NCBI GenBank assembly: GCA_020348445.1
Contig: CP070751.1
Location: 3,843,765-3,907,764, forward strand
Direction: 5' to 3'
Source: Thermoplasmata archaeon
GTDB taxonomy: Archaea > Thermoplasmatota > Thermoplasmata > GCA-020350865
Length of the DNA: 64,000 nt
In this document: positions 25,368-35,273 of the stretch, one piece after another
Layout: each line of letters begins with the position of its first letter
How positions within the stretch are numbered: the stretch's first letter is position 1
Translations under genes and position numbers: made by a program
Notes under the pieces: model-generated
Databases searched by the model: none
Told to the model about the DNA's origin: nothing
Seen by the model: the letters and a program-made list of their open reading frames with translations, nothing else

Positions 25368-26210
25368 ATGGAGTCAGATAAAATTCTTTTTGCTGATGCT
25401 GAGTCCTCATTCGATTATGCAGAATTCGCAATCTTGGGAGTGCCTTTTGAGGGTACCACCTCTTTTAGAAAGGGGACAAGGTTGGCGCCAACAAGCATAA
25501 GAAAGGAATCTTATAATTTTGAGACCTACCTTTTTGATCACGGAACAGATTTAGAGGACGTGGCATTCCACGATATGGGCAATATCAAATGTGAGGGTCT
25601 TGAAGAGATGATGGGGGGTGTTGGCGATGAAGTAGGACGCATTCTTCAGGAAAAAAAGTTCCCCATTATCGTTGGTGGAGAGCATTCCCTAACTCCACCT
25701 GCCGTAAGTAAGTTCGGGAAGGTTGGGGTCTTAATTCTTGACGCCCATCTTGATTTCAGAAATAAGTACCTGAATGAATCCAACAGTCACGCCTGTTCCG
25801 CAAGAAGGGTGGCCGAGCATGTAGGAGTGGGAAACGTCCTCATACTTGGAGTAAGATCCATGGAGAAACAGGAGAGGGAAGATGCACATGATTTGGGATT
25901 GAGGTACATACATGCCAATAGAGTGAGAGAGTTGGGAATAAAAAGGATCCTAAAAGACCTTCTTTGGAACAGGATATACCTAAGCCTCGATATGGACTTC
26001 TTAGATCCTGCCTATGCCCCTGGTGTGGGAAATCCCGAGCCTTTTGGCCTTTCTCCCTTGGATGTTAAGGACTGCATCAATGTCCTGGCTGGCAAACTTG
26101 TTGGATTCGATGTTTGCGAGGTGTCCCCGCCTTTTGATTCGGGCAACACTTCATCTTTGGCTGCGAGGTTTGTTAGGGAGTTGATTGCCTCGGTTTGGAA
26201 TACAAGGTAG
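25368..26210 (+). CDS. speB: Agmatinase
   Basis: About 280 residues of the ureohydrolase family; converts agmatine to putrescine and urea. Manganese-site motifs are visible: GGEHSLTPPAV, LDAHLDFRNKYLNESNSHACSARR and SLDMDFLDPAYAPGVGNPEP, with the family start ILFADAESSFDYAEFAILGVPFEGTTSFRKGTR. I chose ATG 25368 because it starts at the usual N-terminus. GTG 25359, nearer the AGGAG at 25351, and TTG 25332 are alternatives that add three or twelve residues. Probable operon with aIF5A, providing polyamine for hypusine. Confidence 0.92.
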   Translation: MESDKILFADAESSFDYAEFAILGVPFEGTTSFRKGTRLAPTSIRKESYNFETYLFDHGTDLEDVAFHDMGNIKCEGLEEMMGGVGDEVGRILQEKKFPIIVGGEHSLTPPAVSKFGKVGVLILDAHLDFRNKYLNESNSHACSARRVAEHVGVGNVLILGVRSMEKQEREDAHDLGLRYIHANRVRELGIKRILKDLLWNRIYLSLDMDFLDPAYAPGVGNPEPFGLSPLDVKDCINVLAGKLVGFDVCEVSPPFDSGNTSSLAARFVRELIASVWNTR

Positions 26211-26224
26211 GAACGTTTTTTGAA

Positions 26225-26980
26225 TTAAGGGAATTCCTTAACCCTAAAATATAAAATCCCAATTGCTAAAAAGAATATTGTAATTCCCACAAGCACCGAA
26301 GATGAGTATCCAATCCCAGAAGCGTTATATCCGGATATACTGCCGTGAGATATCCAATCTGAACCTATACTCCTTATGTAATGCTTTATTGCGACCTCCT
26401 GAATCCTGCCGCCAAGTGATCCAATAAAACCTTCCCATATGAATGCATAGAACAATCCTAAGTACAGCGGTCTTTTAAATGGAAGGCTTATGAGTAGGAA
26501 AAGAGAGGAATAGACCATCGAACCTATAATAGAAAGAATGCACACACTGAAATAGATGCCCAGGGCATCACTATCGATTCCAGTCTGCCCAAAGAAGGAC
26601 AGGAATCCTACAGTCACTATCAAAACCATGACTATGCTGAGGGAGATGACCAGGGAGATATAATACCCTAGGTAGGCAAAGGTCCTATCCAGAGGTGAGG
26701 TTAGAATCTGTGTGATGCTCTTGTCCTCTATCTCATCCCGGATTATTGAAGCACCGTAGATCATTGCAATTATGGGCATGAAGAAGAACAGGATTAGGGC
26801 ATCCATGAAATCTGCCCCGGCAGGCAACCTTTCGAGATCCTGTGTTGCCGCGTAACCCATTACCGCGGCGATAAATATGGCAATGAGAACACTGACGACG
26901 GCCTTCCTGGAAAACAGTATCTTTTTTGTGGAGTACCTGATTATCGCCATCATTCCGATCATGTTCGCCCTTATGTCCAC
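26225..26980 (-). CDS. ABC-2 type transporter permease (second pair)
   Basis: About 252 residues with six predicted helices (for example AVVSVLIAIFIAAVMGYAA, DALILFFFMPIIAMIYGASII, LVISLSIVMVLIVTVGFLSFF, VLVGITIFFLAIGILYF). DEIEDKSITQILTSPLDRTFAYLGYYIS is the cytoplasmic coupling loop seen in ABC-2 permeases of the NosY/GldF kind. I place the start at GTG 26980, one base after the ATPase stop. A longer frame beginning at 27028 would overlap the ATPase, and ATG 26962 is an alternative. Last gene of a four-gene export operon; substrate unknown. Confidence 0.82.
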   Translation of the reverse strand: MDIRANMIGMMAIIRYSTKKILFSRKAVVSVLIAIFIAAVMGYAATQDLERLPAGADFMDALILFFFMPIIAMIYGASIIRDEIEDKSITQILTSPLDRTFAYLGYYISLVISLSIVMVLIVTVGFLSFFGQTGIDSDALGIYFSVCILSIIGSMVYSSLFLLISLPFKRPLYLGLFYAFIWEGFIGSLGGRIQEVAIKHYIRSIGSDWISHGSISGYNASGIGYSSSVLVGITIFFLAIGILYFRVKEFP

Positions 26981-26981
26981 C

Positions 26982-27914
26982 CTACCACCCCACCAGGTAT
27001 CTGAACACGGCCTCGAGATTATCGTCAAGGCTATGCAGTCTTGTTATATCGCAGTCCATGTCTGCCACTATCTGGGGAAGGTCATTGAAGAACGAATCGG
27101 GTTTGAGGACCTGTACATGAATCGAGCTCTTGTCCTGGGAAAAACCAACAGACACAATATAGTCCATATCCAGAAATCTCTTTGCCAGTTCCAAAAGGCC
27201 TTCTCCCTCGATCACTATGTTATGAGGGTGCTTGTCAATTAGTCCCCGAATTTCGGAAATGTGACCAGAAGCTACTGCCCTTCCCTTGTAAACAAGTGCC
27301 ACGTTCTTGGTCATTCTCTCCACTTCGAAAAGCACATGGGAACTTACAATTATGTCGTGACCGTGCTCCCTGTGCAGGGAGAAAATGAGGTCAATTATTT
27401 CCTTGCGCGCAAGGGGATCCGTACCTGCCAAAGGTTCATCCAAGAGGAGAAGGCTGGGATCGTGCAAAATTGTTACTGCAATCTTTATCCTCTGTCTCAT
27501 ACCCTTGCTGTAACCCCCGATCTTTCTACCTATAGCATCTGTCATGCCCACTATTTCAGATACCTCGGAGATCCGCTTATCTAGGCCTGCACCGCTCATG
27601 GCGTGAAGCCCTCCAGAAAGTTTCAGGAATTCCCTACCTGTCATGTCATCTGAGAGATTGTCATAATCAGGACACAATCCGAACTTCGCGTGGATGGCTG
27701 TGTTCATCCATGGTTTCTGATCCAGAACCTGAAGTTCACCCACATTGGCCTTGATCATTCCCGTGATAAGCTTGAAGAACGTGGTCTTTCCTGCTCCGTT
27801 GGGACCAACGATTCCCGTTATCCCAGGCATAATATCCAGATTGAAATTGTTCAGCCCTATGACCTGACCGTACCATTTGGAAAGGTTCTTTGCGGAAATA
27901 ATGGGGGCTTTCAT
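26982..27914 (-). CDS. ABC transporter ATP-binding protein (second pair)
   Basis: A 310-residue ATPase with Walker A GPNGAGKTTF, signature GGYSKGMRQRIKIA, Walker B LLLLDEPLAGTDP and the switch histidine in DIIVSSHVLFEVERM. The ~90-residue C-terminal extension after residue ~215 is a regulatory region of the kind found in DrrA/CcmA-like exporters. It starts within the end of the preceding permease (ATGA overlap) and is followed by its own partner permease. Likely energises the downstream ABC-2 permease. Confidence 0.9.
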   Translation of the reverse strand: MKAPIISAKNLSKWYGQVIGLNNFNLDIMPGITGIVGPNGAGKTTFFKLITGMIKANVGELQVLDQKPWMNTAIHAKFGLCPDYDNLSDDMTGREFLKLSGGLHAMSGAGLDKRISEVSEIVGMTDAIGRKIGGYSKGMRQRIKIAVTILHDPSLLLLDEPLAGTDPLARKEIIDLIFSLHREHGHDIIVSSHVLFEVERMTKNVALVYKGRAVASGHISEIRGLIDKHPHNIVIEGEGLLELAKRFLDMDYIVSVGFSQDKSSIHVQVLKPDSFFNDLPQIVADMDCDITRLHSLDDNLEAVFRYLVGW

Positions 27915-29104
27915 TTGCCCACCGCCTTGCGATATATCCTAATATACACCACGATCAGAGGGATTATTATAATACTGACCAGGATCGCACCTAAAAGACC
28001 TGCATTGATTCCTTCAGGAACAGAAAAACCGTATATTATATCATACGAATAAAAAAGAATCCGAGTGGGGTCAATAAGCGCCCAGTTCTTGTCGAAATTC
28101 TGGAAGATGCCGCCAATTATTATGAGCACGAAAAATGACATGAAGATTCCTATAGTGGCATATGACTTTCTTTTGGTCATGGAGGATATGAGTATCCCGT
28201 AGGGGATGAAGAAAAAGGTGGTTAGAAGTCCTGCCCCAATTGTTGCACCAAGGACCCTAAGACTGGTTCCGTAATCACCACCGCTTTGAGTTCCCATGGC
28301 AGCGAGGCAGTATATGATTAGAGGTAAAAAACAGAAGATGCCCATTATCCAAAGAGCCCCGATTATCTTTCCTGCAAGGTAATCCCTGGGTTTTATTGGT
28401 CTAGAAAAGAAGAGAATAAAGGAATTATCACCTAGGTCCTCGGCAATCAGATCTGCACATACCAGGGATGCGAGTAGTAAAGTGAAGATTACAAAGAAAA
28501 AATTCTTCAGATATCCTCCCTGCCTCTCGCTAATATATGGGCCCTCCTCGCCCACTTCAGCCCTCTCTTCAATTCTTCCAAATCCGACTATTGTGCAGTT
28601 GCCTTTAAGATATCCAGTTCCCCCCAGACTTCCTATTATTTCCATTTCACCATATATTATGACTGTGCCATTTACATAGACTGCACCATCATCCGTTATA
28701 GTGAGAGGTGGAAGGGGTGTTCCGTCGCCTACAATGGTTCCTAACCCGATAAGGTCCCCATCCACATCCATTCGACCTTCCAAACTAATGGAGCCGTTTA
28801 GATCAAATGCACCCCCCATATCCATGGAACCTTCGACAAAGATTTCCCCATTTATGTCATAATTACCCTCTTCTGGAGGATCATCTCCCACCATCATCTC
28901 AGGAGTGAGTTTTTCATGGGGTACAGTGACTGCGAAAATTATAAAAAACACATGGGCTAAAATAAAACCTATGATAAGTATGGCAAGAACCCATTTCGAT
29001 TTCAGTTTTTGCCTGAAAACAGTTAATGAAATCACGAGGAAGCGGAGGTAGTTTTCAGTCCTTTTTCCTTCCCAGGGCCTATATTCAATAGGGGTCACAC
29101 CCAT
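27911..29104 (-). CDS. ABC-2 permease with an extracytoplasmic glycine-rich repeat insert
   Basis: A 397-residue permease. Helix 1 is WVLAILIIGFILAHVFFIIFAVTV (~38-61); then comes an unusual ~115-residue outside loop (~70-185) of short repeats such as GSMDMGGAFDLNGSISLEGRMDVDGDLIGLGTIVGDG that looks like a small beta-solenoid. The remaining five helices follow, with DLGDNSFILFFSRPIKPRDYLAGKIIGALW as the cytoplasmic coupling segment typical of NosY-like ABC-2 permeases. Start ATG abuts the upstream ATPase stop. The insert may act as a periplasmic-side sensor or docking domain; that is inference. Confidence 0.85.
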   Translation of the reverse strand: MGVTPIEYRPWEGKRTENYLRFLVISLTVFRQKLKSKWVLAILIIGFILAHVFFIIFAVTVPHEKLTPEMMVGDDPPEEGNYDINGEIFVEGSMDMGGAFDLNGSISLEGRMDVDGDLIGLGTIVGDGTPLPPLTITDDGAVYVNGTVIIYGEMEIIGSLGGTGYLKGNCTIVGFGRIEERAEVGEEGPYISERQGGYLKNFFFVIFTLLLASLVCADLIAEDLGDNSFILFFSRPIKPRDYLAGKIIGALWIMGIFCFLPLIIYCLAAMGTQSGGDYGTSLRVLGATIGAGLLTTFFFIPYGILISSMTKRKSYATIGIFMSFFVLIIIGGIFQNFDKNWALIDPTRILFYSYDIIYGFSVPEGINAGLLGAILVSIIIIPLIVVYIRIYRKAVGK

Positions 29105-30082
29105 CTAGTCACCCTCCTTGAATGCCCCAATGAATATGTCCTCAAGTGATAGGGTTGCAGGTCCGAATTCCCTGATCTGAATACCTGCTTCAGATGCCAG
29201 TTTAAAGAGCTTCTTTCCGCTTTCTGTTCCTTTGATGACCAAGGACTGCTGACCTTCTTCATCTTCAGTAGATACGATATTGAAAAGCTTTTCAAGCTCC
29301 TTTCCAAAATTCTCAATTCCTTGTTGTGAACCCCTAACCCTCAACTTGAAGACGTTCTTCTCACCCACCATGAGGGTTTTAATTTGCCCCTCCTTTACCA
29401 GAGCACCTTCATTGATAATAATTACATATTGACTTACCTTTTCAACTTCCTGTAAGATATGGGAGGATACAAGTATGGTCTTACCTGAGGCTCCAATCTT
29501 TGTTATCAGCTCCAGCATCTCCTCCCTTCCCTGGGGGTCCATGCCGTTTGTGGGTTCGTCGAGAAACAGTATCTTAGGATCATGCACTATGGCCTGGGCA
29601 AGTTTTACCTTCTGCTTCATTCCTGTTGAATAGGATGAAATTATCCGATACCTCTCCTCCCCCACCCCAACAAAATCTAAAACCTCGTGGGTTCTCTGTA
29701 TGGCATCCTTTGAGGACATGCCCGAGATCTGCCCCATATATGATACAAGCTCCACTGCATTCATGTAATTTATTAGACAGTCGTGCTCGGGAAGATACCC
29801 CACCATGTCCCTTACCTGGGTAGTATCCTTTCTTGGATCAAGACCATCGATTTTTATGGTTCCCTCGTCAGCTTCCACGAGCCCTAAAACAGCTTTTATG
29901 AACGTGCTTTTTCCTGCACCGTTTGGACCTAAAAGACCCACGATGCCTTTGGGAACACCCACTGAAAATGAGTTAAGTGCCACGATTGGCCCAAATCTGA
30001 CTACCAATCCATGAGTATCTATCCGAATATGGCGCTCAGCAAGTTTTTCTTCGCCATCCTGTTCATTTGGTTTTGACTCCAT
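29105..30082 (-). CDS. ABC transporter ATP-binding protein (first pair)
   Basis: A 325-residue ATPase: Walker A GPNGAGKSTFIKAVLG, signature SSYSTGMKQKVKLAQAI, Walker B ILFLDEPTNGMDPQGREEM, switch histidine in ILVSSHILQEVEKV, and a ~100-residue C-terminal domain. A strong TATA box (ATATATATTTATATGG on the minus strand near 30105-30122) lies ~30 bases upstream, marking the start of the four-gene operon ATPase-permease-ATPase-permease. Probably exports lipid, peptide or drug-like compounds; the substrate is not evident. Confidence 0.9.
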   Translation of the reverse strand: MESKPNEQDGEEKLAERHIRIDTHGLVVRFGPIVALNSFSVGVPKGIVGLLGPNGAGKSTFIKAVLGLVEADEGTIKIDGLDPRKDTTQVRDMVGYLPEHDCLINYMNAVELVSYMGQISGMSSKDAIQRTHEVLDFVGVGEERYRIISSYSTGMKQKVKLAQAIVHDPKILFLDEPTNGMDPQGREEMLELITKIGASGKTILVSSHILQEVEKVSQYVIIINEGALVKEGQIKTLMVGEKNVFKLRVRGSQQGIENFGKELEKLFNIVSTEDEEGQQSLVIKGTESGKKLFKLASEAGIQIREFGPATLSLEDIFIGAFKEGD

Positions 30083-30147
30083 ATCAAGGCACCGAAAAGG
30101 TCGTCTCCATATAAATATATATATTTCCCGCGATTATGATTTTCATT

Positions 30148-32103
30148 TCATTCTTTTTTGTCAAATCCCTCTCTTATCTTGACTGCGATTCCGCGATTGA
30201 AAGCCAGCATCTCTTCCCTGTTCATCATGAGCCTTCCAAATGCGATCAATTCGTCATTTTTATCCACCACAAGGGCCTCATCCATTGGTCTTAGCTCTTT
30301 ATCACAATCCAAAACAAATTTTGCAAAGACATTCTTACCTTCCCTGTTGAACTGTACAGAATCCTCCTCTACTACCACCCTCAAACCAGGGGCAGAAAAT
30401 CCTCTATGAAGTCGTCTTGCACCTTCTTCCTTCAATGTGAATAAGCCATCTGAGGCGCGCATGGATAACACATGTTTTCCCTCACTTATCACATTTCTTA
30501 TCTTACCTGTTCTTTTGGATTTGACTAATTCCACCTCTCCCTTAATAAGAACATCAGCAGCACCTGATCCGAACTGCATGTCAGCTACACTTTTTACCCT
30601 CTGCATATCTATATCAAATGTACCGCCTTTCCCCATCCCAGTTAAAAATTGCAATGTCTCATCACCGTCGTACATTACAGCCAACTCAAATAGACCCCTG
30701 TGTGAATGCCTTTCCATTAGCCTTCTCATCCGATCCAATGTTTCAGGCTCCAGTTCATCAGGAATTATGGATTGTGCAATTGGATACATCTCATCAAGCT
30801 CAATGGGTACAGGTCCAAAAACCGAATTCACAATAAAGTGAGCATCACAAACGTCTAAGATTTTATCAATCTCCTTTTTGTAGAACCTCGAATAGGGCCG
30901 ATTCCCTTCATCAAAGCCCACTTGAACCCTGGTTTTAGGATGCTGGTACCTATCAAAAAATCTCTTTTCATAGCGATAAACAATGGGTCTGTGCATTGAT
31001 TCGGGTCCAGTATAAAAAAACGCGCTGCTTTTGCTGATGGTCTCAAATCTTTCTAGATATTTCTTGTGGTGTCTGAGAGCTTTTAATGCCGATAAAAGAT
31101 TTGGATGGGCTCTGCATCCTTTCTCAACGTATTCCCAAAGGTTTCCCTCGTAAATTGCCTGTTTGATCCTATTGATTTCGGCAAAGGTCACATAAAGGTT
31201 GTGCATTGCAATGGCCTTATAATCCCCGTTTTTGTGCATCTCAGTTAGAATATCAACACAATGTTTACTGCAGATGGGACAAGAGCACGGCAATTCCACA
31301 ATCTCTTCAAGCTTTCTTGTTCCATCCGAAAATAACATTCTCCCATCCTTGGCAAATTTCGCATATGAGGCTGAATCAAATAAATCGCAGCCCAAGAGCA
31401 CAGCCAGACCAAGGAACATGGGATGACCTGCCCCAAATAGATGAACTGGTCTGGAAGGTAAAAGTCCCCTTTTAGAGGCGATTATTATATTCACTACCTC
31501 TTTGTATCTGTAGTCTTCCATCAGTGGGACCACACCACCAATTGGATGAATTTCACAATCTAGGCTCGATAACTCCTTTGAACAATCCAATCTGAGCTTG
31601 GGGAAATTTCCTCCTTGAACTGTGCAGGCCAGAGCCATATCGCCTTTGATTTCTGTTGCCTTTGAAGCTCTTTGTATTGTCTTTTTCATGTCCTCCTGAA
31701 CCTTTTCAATATCATCATCCACTTCTGAAAAAATGTCTAAAATGGTGCCCATGTCAGATCCGATTTTCCTTTGAAACTCCACAATCTCTTGGGGATCAAC
31801 ATCAACATCACCATATACATGGCTTTGAAAAGTGCCAGAGTCCGTCATTATTGCTCCTTGGAAATTCAGTAGGTCATGGACTCCGCTTTCCAATGCTTTT
31901 TTTTTCAATTCCTCATTCTTGTAAATGATATAGGCATTTGTAATCACCATCTTAGCCTTAAAATATTCTTTCATCTCTTGGGGTGATATTATCATCTGAT
32001 TTGGATTGATAACAGGCAAAAGCACAGGAGTTTCCACATCCCCATGTTTTGTATGAAGCAAGCCTATTCTTCCCAATCCATCCCTTGCCTTGAGCTCGAA
32101 CAT
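30148..32103 (-). CDS. tgtA: Archaeosine tRNA-guanine transglycosylase with PUA domain
   Basis: A 651-residue TgtA/ArcTGT, which swaps guanine-15 in the D-loop of archaeal tRNAs for preQ0 on the way to archaeosine. The TIM-barrel part has MTDSGTFQSHVYG with the catalytic Asp88, VQGGNFPKLR, HPIGGVVPLMEDYRY, LFGAGHPMFLGLAVLLGCDLFDSASYAKFAKDGRM with the nucleophilic aspartate, and the zinc motif CSCPICSKHC. Middle C1/C2 domains follow, then a C-terminal PUA domain (~575-650; HRGFSAPGLRVVVEED, RPMDEALVVDKNDELIAFGRLMM). Full-length architecture is the archaeal form. QueD in this window supplies an earlier step. Confidence 0.95.
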   Translation of the reverse strand: MFELKARDGLGRIGLLHTKHGDVETPVLLPVINPNQMIISPQEMKEYFKAKMVITNAYIIYKNEELKKKALESGVHDLLNFQGAIMTDSGTFQSHVYGDVDVDPQEIVEFQRKIGSDMGTILDIFSEVDDDIEKVQEDMKKTIQRASKATEIKGDMALACTVQGGNFPKLRLDCSKELSSLDCEIHPIGGVVPLMEDYRYKEVVNIIIASKRGLLPSRPVHLFGAGHPMFLGLAVLLGCDLFDSASYAKFAKDGRMLFSDGTRKLEEIVELPCSCPICSKHCVDILTEMHKNGDYKAIAMHNLYVTFAEINRIKQAIYEGNLWEYVEKGCRAHPNLLSALKALRHHKKYLERFETISKSSAFFYTGPESMHRPIVYRYEKRFFDRYQHPKTRVQVGFDEGNRPYSRFYKKEIDKILDVCDAHFIVNSVFGPVPIELDEMYPIAQSIIPDELEPETLDRMRRLMERHSHRGLFELAVMYDGDETLQFLTGMGKGGTFDIDMQRVKSVADMQFGSGAADVLIKGEVELVKSKRTGKIRNVISEGKHVLSMRASDGLFTLKEEGARRLHRGFSAPGLRVVVEEDSVQFNREGKNVFAKFVLDCDKELRPMDEALVVDKNDELIAFGRLMMNREEMLAFNRGIAVKIREGFDKKE

Positions 32104-32273
32104 GCTTTGAGAATGGAAGTGGAGGATATTATATTTGTTGTGAAGGAACTTAACTTGCTATGTACTGTTTTAAGAAATATATTTCATCATGGGGGGGCCC
32201 CTGAGAAAAGAATAATTACATATTATCACTTTGTAATCGATAAGGACAGCGTAAAATATAACATCAGTTCATA

Positions 32274-34214
32274 TCATTTCTTTATAGCAAAAAAATATAC
32301 CAATAGAAACACTACAACTATTATCACAATCACAATGAGGATGATAATCGGTGTTTCAATTCCAGATTCTTCACCCTTATCACCGCTTTCACTTGACGCA
32401 CTTGAGGTTGTGAATGTGAATGTATAATCAGAGGCGATGTTGTTTCCGGCTGCATCCCTAGCATTTGTGGATATCTTTACAGTGTAGGTGGTTTCTGGTT
32501 GCAGATTAACTGAAAGTGTAACCCGGGTTCCACCATCTCCCCATGTTCGTTTTGTAATTGAACCAGGTGATATGGATATCGCAGTCTGTGTTAGGGTCAG
32601 GTCCATGGATTCGCTGAAGGTGATTGTGATTTCTGAATCCAGTGCCACGCTATTTGCATTGCTAGCAGGATTTGTACTGGAAACAGTAGGAGGAGTTGTA
32701 TCCACCGTAGATCCTGTAGTAAAAGAGAACTCATAAGATAATTCAAGGTTCAAATCATCTGTACTTACCGCTGTCGTATCTAATGTGATTGTATACTCAG
32801 TTTCAATATCCAGGTTCTCTGAGGGGGTGAGCGTAACTGAGGTATCACCTGGACTCCAAGTGGCACCCCATACAAAATCTGGTGATATTGAAATTGCGCC
32901 CTCGGTTGCGGTCCTATTCATGGCCTCACTGAAAGTAATGGAAATTCCGGTATTTAGTGCAACATTTGTTGCATCGTCAGCAGGAGATGTTGTACTGATG
33001 ACAGGAGGTATAGGCTCGCCGCCCAGGTTTTTCCAGACTTCAAGGCCGCCTCCATTGTACCTGCCAAAAAGAAGATCTATTGCACCATCACCATTTAGAT
33101 CGCCCACATCATTACCTATATATTGGTTTCCTGTTGGTAAGTTCTCAGAATTTTCGGTCCATGCTCCTATCCCATCCCCATAGAAAATGTGGATGCCATA
33201 TGTTGATCCATAGCTTCCTCCTGTAGCAATATCGGTGTTCCCGTCGTCATTGAAATCTCCTGTTGAGACTTCTATATAATCTCCCGATGTGGGAAGTCCT
33301 GATGATATGCTTGTCCAAGATGCAGCATTGTTCTCATTCTTATACACACGCACACCCACTCCTGAGCCTACATCATATGCCGACAGAACAATATCCAATG
33401 AATCATCATTGTCAACATCCGCGGCTGCAACTCCTGAGAATCTATTTGAGGGCAATCCCGAGGAGGAGTCTGTCCAGGACATAGAGCCTCCACTTCCCCC
33501 ATCACCAAGATAAACTGATACACCTGCACCGCCACCGGCTGCAACATCCAAATTACTGTCGCCATTAAAATCTGCCAACACTGCATTGCTGTCCCGGCTC
33601 TGACTCGTGGGAAGGCCGTTGGAGTTGTCTGTGAATGTCCCTGTACCGTCCCCCGTATACACATGTATTCCATCTGAAGAACCGTATCCGCTTGTTGCGG
33701 CCAAATCGAGGTTGCCATCTTTGTTGACATCGCCTACATCCACACCTCTCCATTTACCTGATGTAGGGAGTCCCGAAGAGGCAGTAACCTCTGTGAATCC
33801 TCCGGCCCCATCACCCTTAAAAACATGAAGACCAGTTGGTGAGCCTGCGCTGTTGCCAGGGGATCCCGCAAATATGTCCAGGTTCCCGTCCTTATCATAA
33901 TCTCCCAAAGCCACGTCACCGTAACCACCGCTTGTGGCAGGATGTGATGCAACTGCTGTCCAGGATCCTGCTCCATTACCCAAAAACACACGAAGGCCAT
34001 TTCCATCCGAGGCCGCCACTATATCTAGATTATCGTCATTGTCCACATCACCAAAGGCAACACCAAAATACGTTCCAGAGGTGGGCAGGCCGGTTATTGC
34101 CTCGGCCCAAGATACAATATCCCCCTTTGCATTGGAATGAAGAAAAGTCCCAGAAACCATTGTAAAAATCATGATTATTATCATAAAAAGCACATAATGC
34201 GGTCTTTGTCTCAT
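32274..34214 (-). CDS. Surface FG-GAP/VCBS beta-propeller protein with two Big_5 domains
   Basis: A 646-residue exported protein. A signal peptide (VLFMIIIMIFTMVSGTFLHS) is followed by seven FG-GAP/VCBS repeats, each with a calcium-loop signature of the GDxDNDDNLDIV type (GDVDNDDNLDI, GDYDKDGNLDI, GDVNKDGNLDL, ADFNGDSNLDV, ADVDNDDSLDI, GDFNDDGNTDI, GDLNGDGAIDL), enough for a seven-bladed propeller. Then come two Ig-like Big_5 domains (PADDATNVALNTGISITFSEAM; PASNANSVALDSEITITFSESM), a Ser/Glu-rich linker and a C-terminal helix (IIILIVIVIIVVVFLLVYFF) ending AIKK. Likely a membrane-anchored adhesin or sensor on the outer face. Confidence 0.88.
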   Translation of the reverse strand: MRQRPHYVLFMIIIMIFTMVSGTFLHSNAKGDIVSWAEAITGLPTSGTYFGVAFGDVDNDDNLDIVAASDGNGLRVFLGNGAGSWTAVASHPATSGGYGDVALGDYDKDGNLDIFAGSPGNSAGSPTGLHVFKGDGAGGFTEVTASSGLPTSGKWRGVDVGDVNKDGNLDLAATSGYGSSDGIHVYTGDGTGTFTDNSNGLPTSQSRDSNAVLADFNGDSNLDVAAGGGAGVSVYLGDGGSGGSMSWTDSSSGLPSNRFSGVAAADVDNDDSLDIVLSAYDVGSGVGVRVYKNENNAASWTSISSGLPTSGDYIEVSTGDFNDDGNTDIATGGSYGSTYGIHIFYGDGIGAWTENSENLPTGNQYIGNDVGDLNGDGAIDLLFGRYNGGGLEVWKNLGGEPIPPVISTTSPADDATNVALNTGISITFSEAMNRTATEGAISISPDFVWGATWSPGDTSVTLTPSENLDIETEYTITLDTTAVSTDDLNLELSYEFSFTTGSTVDTTPPTVSSTNPASNANSVALDSEITITFSESMDLTLTQTAISISPGSITKRTWGDGGTRVTLSVNLQPETTYTVKISTNARDAAGNNIASDYTFTFTTSSASSESGDKGEESGIETPIIILIVIVIIVVVFLLVYFFAIKK

Positions 34215-34388
34215 TTATATGACCCCCGTCTATTTCAAATAGCAATGATATTTTTAGAAATCCACCAGGATATAGATATGATTTTTCATAAGAATGTATT
34301 ATTTGATAATAATGTATAGAAACTCTAAACAACAAAACTGTTTTTTCTGAGTTCGAAATAACCTTTGAAATGGACAGGAATCCGCGAT

Positions 34389-35108
34389 TTAGAGCCGAAA
34401 AGTACGATCTTTTTCAGGAAGCATCATATCGATTTTCATTTGAAGTAAATCCTGATAATCCTCAGATGATATGTAGAAGTTAGGGAGGGCATCCGGATCT
34501 CTATGATAGTGCATAGGGATGCATTTACATCCAGTTCCTAGCTCTAAAAATTCTTTTTTCTTAGCTTCTTCACCCAATACTGCCCACATGGGAAACAAAA
34601 CCACATTTGGTTTTTCCATAATCATTTCTTTTGTTGCCACTGAGTCTCCCATAAAAAGTAATTTCTTGTCGCCATAATTGAATAAAAAGGATACTCCTTC
34701 AGAGGCTGCCAAACATTTGACACTTATCCTTTCTATTTCAAATACCTCATCATTTTTTATAGGAATTACCGATTCTTTGAGAGCCTCTAGCTCCGTTTGA
34801 TTTTGGGCCTCAAATGTCATTCTATGAGCCAATGAATTTGCAACAGAATATGGGCAATATACATCAGTTGTGGGGGATAGAAGTGCCATTATGGTCTCAA
34901 CATTAAAATGGTCCCAATGATCGTGGGAGATGAAAATTGCTTTAGTATTTTTCTCATTAAAAGGATCCAATGTTGTGCCCAACATTTTGTTTTTTCTAAC
35001 AGGGTCAAGAAAGAAAGATAAGTCTTTGATGTTGATTCTGAAACATGAGTGCCCAAACCACTCCAAAACCAGTTCATTTTTATTTTTTTCCTGATTCAAT
35101 ATTTTCAC
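34389..35108 (-). CDS. MBL-fold metal-dependent hydrolase (UlaG-like)
   Basis: A 239-residue metallo-beta-lactamase-fold protein. LEWFGHSCFRI opens the domain; metal ligands include ISHDHWDHFN (HxHxDH), LFMGDSVATKEMI and PMHYHRD. This combination fits the UlaG/YtnP-like branch of metal-dependent hydrolases whose substrates range from lactones to phosphodiesters; the substrate here is unknown. It is a single gene with ATG start, flanked by a surface protein gene downstream and a divergent small gene. Confidence 0.82.
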   Translation of the reverse strand: MKILNQEKNKNELVLEWFGHSCFRINIKDLSFFLDPVRKNKMLGTTLDPFNEKNTKAIFISHDHWDHFNVETIMALLSPTTDVYCPYSVANSLAHRMTFEAQNQTELEALKESVIPIKNDEVFEIERISVKCLAASEGVSFLFNYGDKKLLFMGDSVATKEMIMEKPNVVLFPMWAVLGEEAKKKEFLELGTGCKCIPMHYHRDPDALPNFYISSEDYQDLLQMKIDMMLPEKDRTFRL

Positions 35109-35273
35109 ACCCGAAGAAGAGGGATACTTTTTTCGTATTAAATCCTATCCCTTAGATATGGATTTGCATCTTTTTTTAATGTCCTCTTTATTGTTGGGCA
35201 CTATTATCAGAATGCTTGTTTTTTTAAGTAATTATTATATACCTGCGCCAGAATCTTCCTTTTGGCTGTTATT

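Noticed and set aside
32104-32273. GGGGGGGCCCC tract before tgtA as a structured element
   Set aside because: Only a short palindrome with no supporting second copy or downstream T-run; could be chance.
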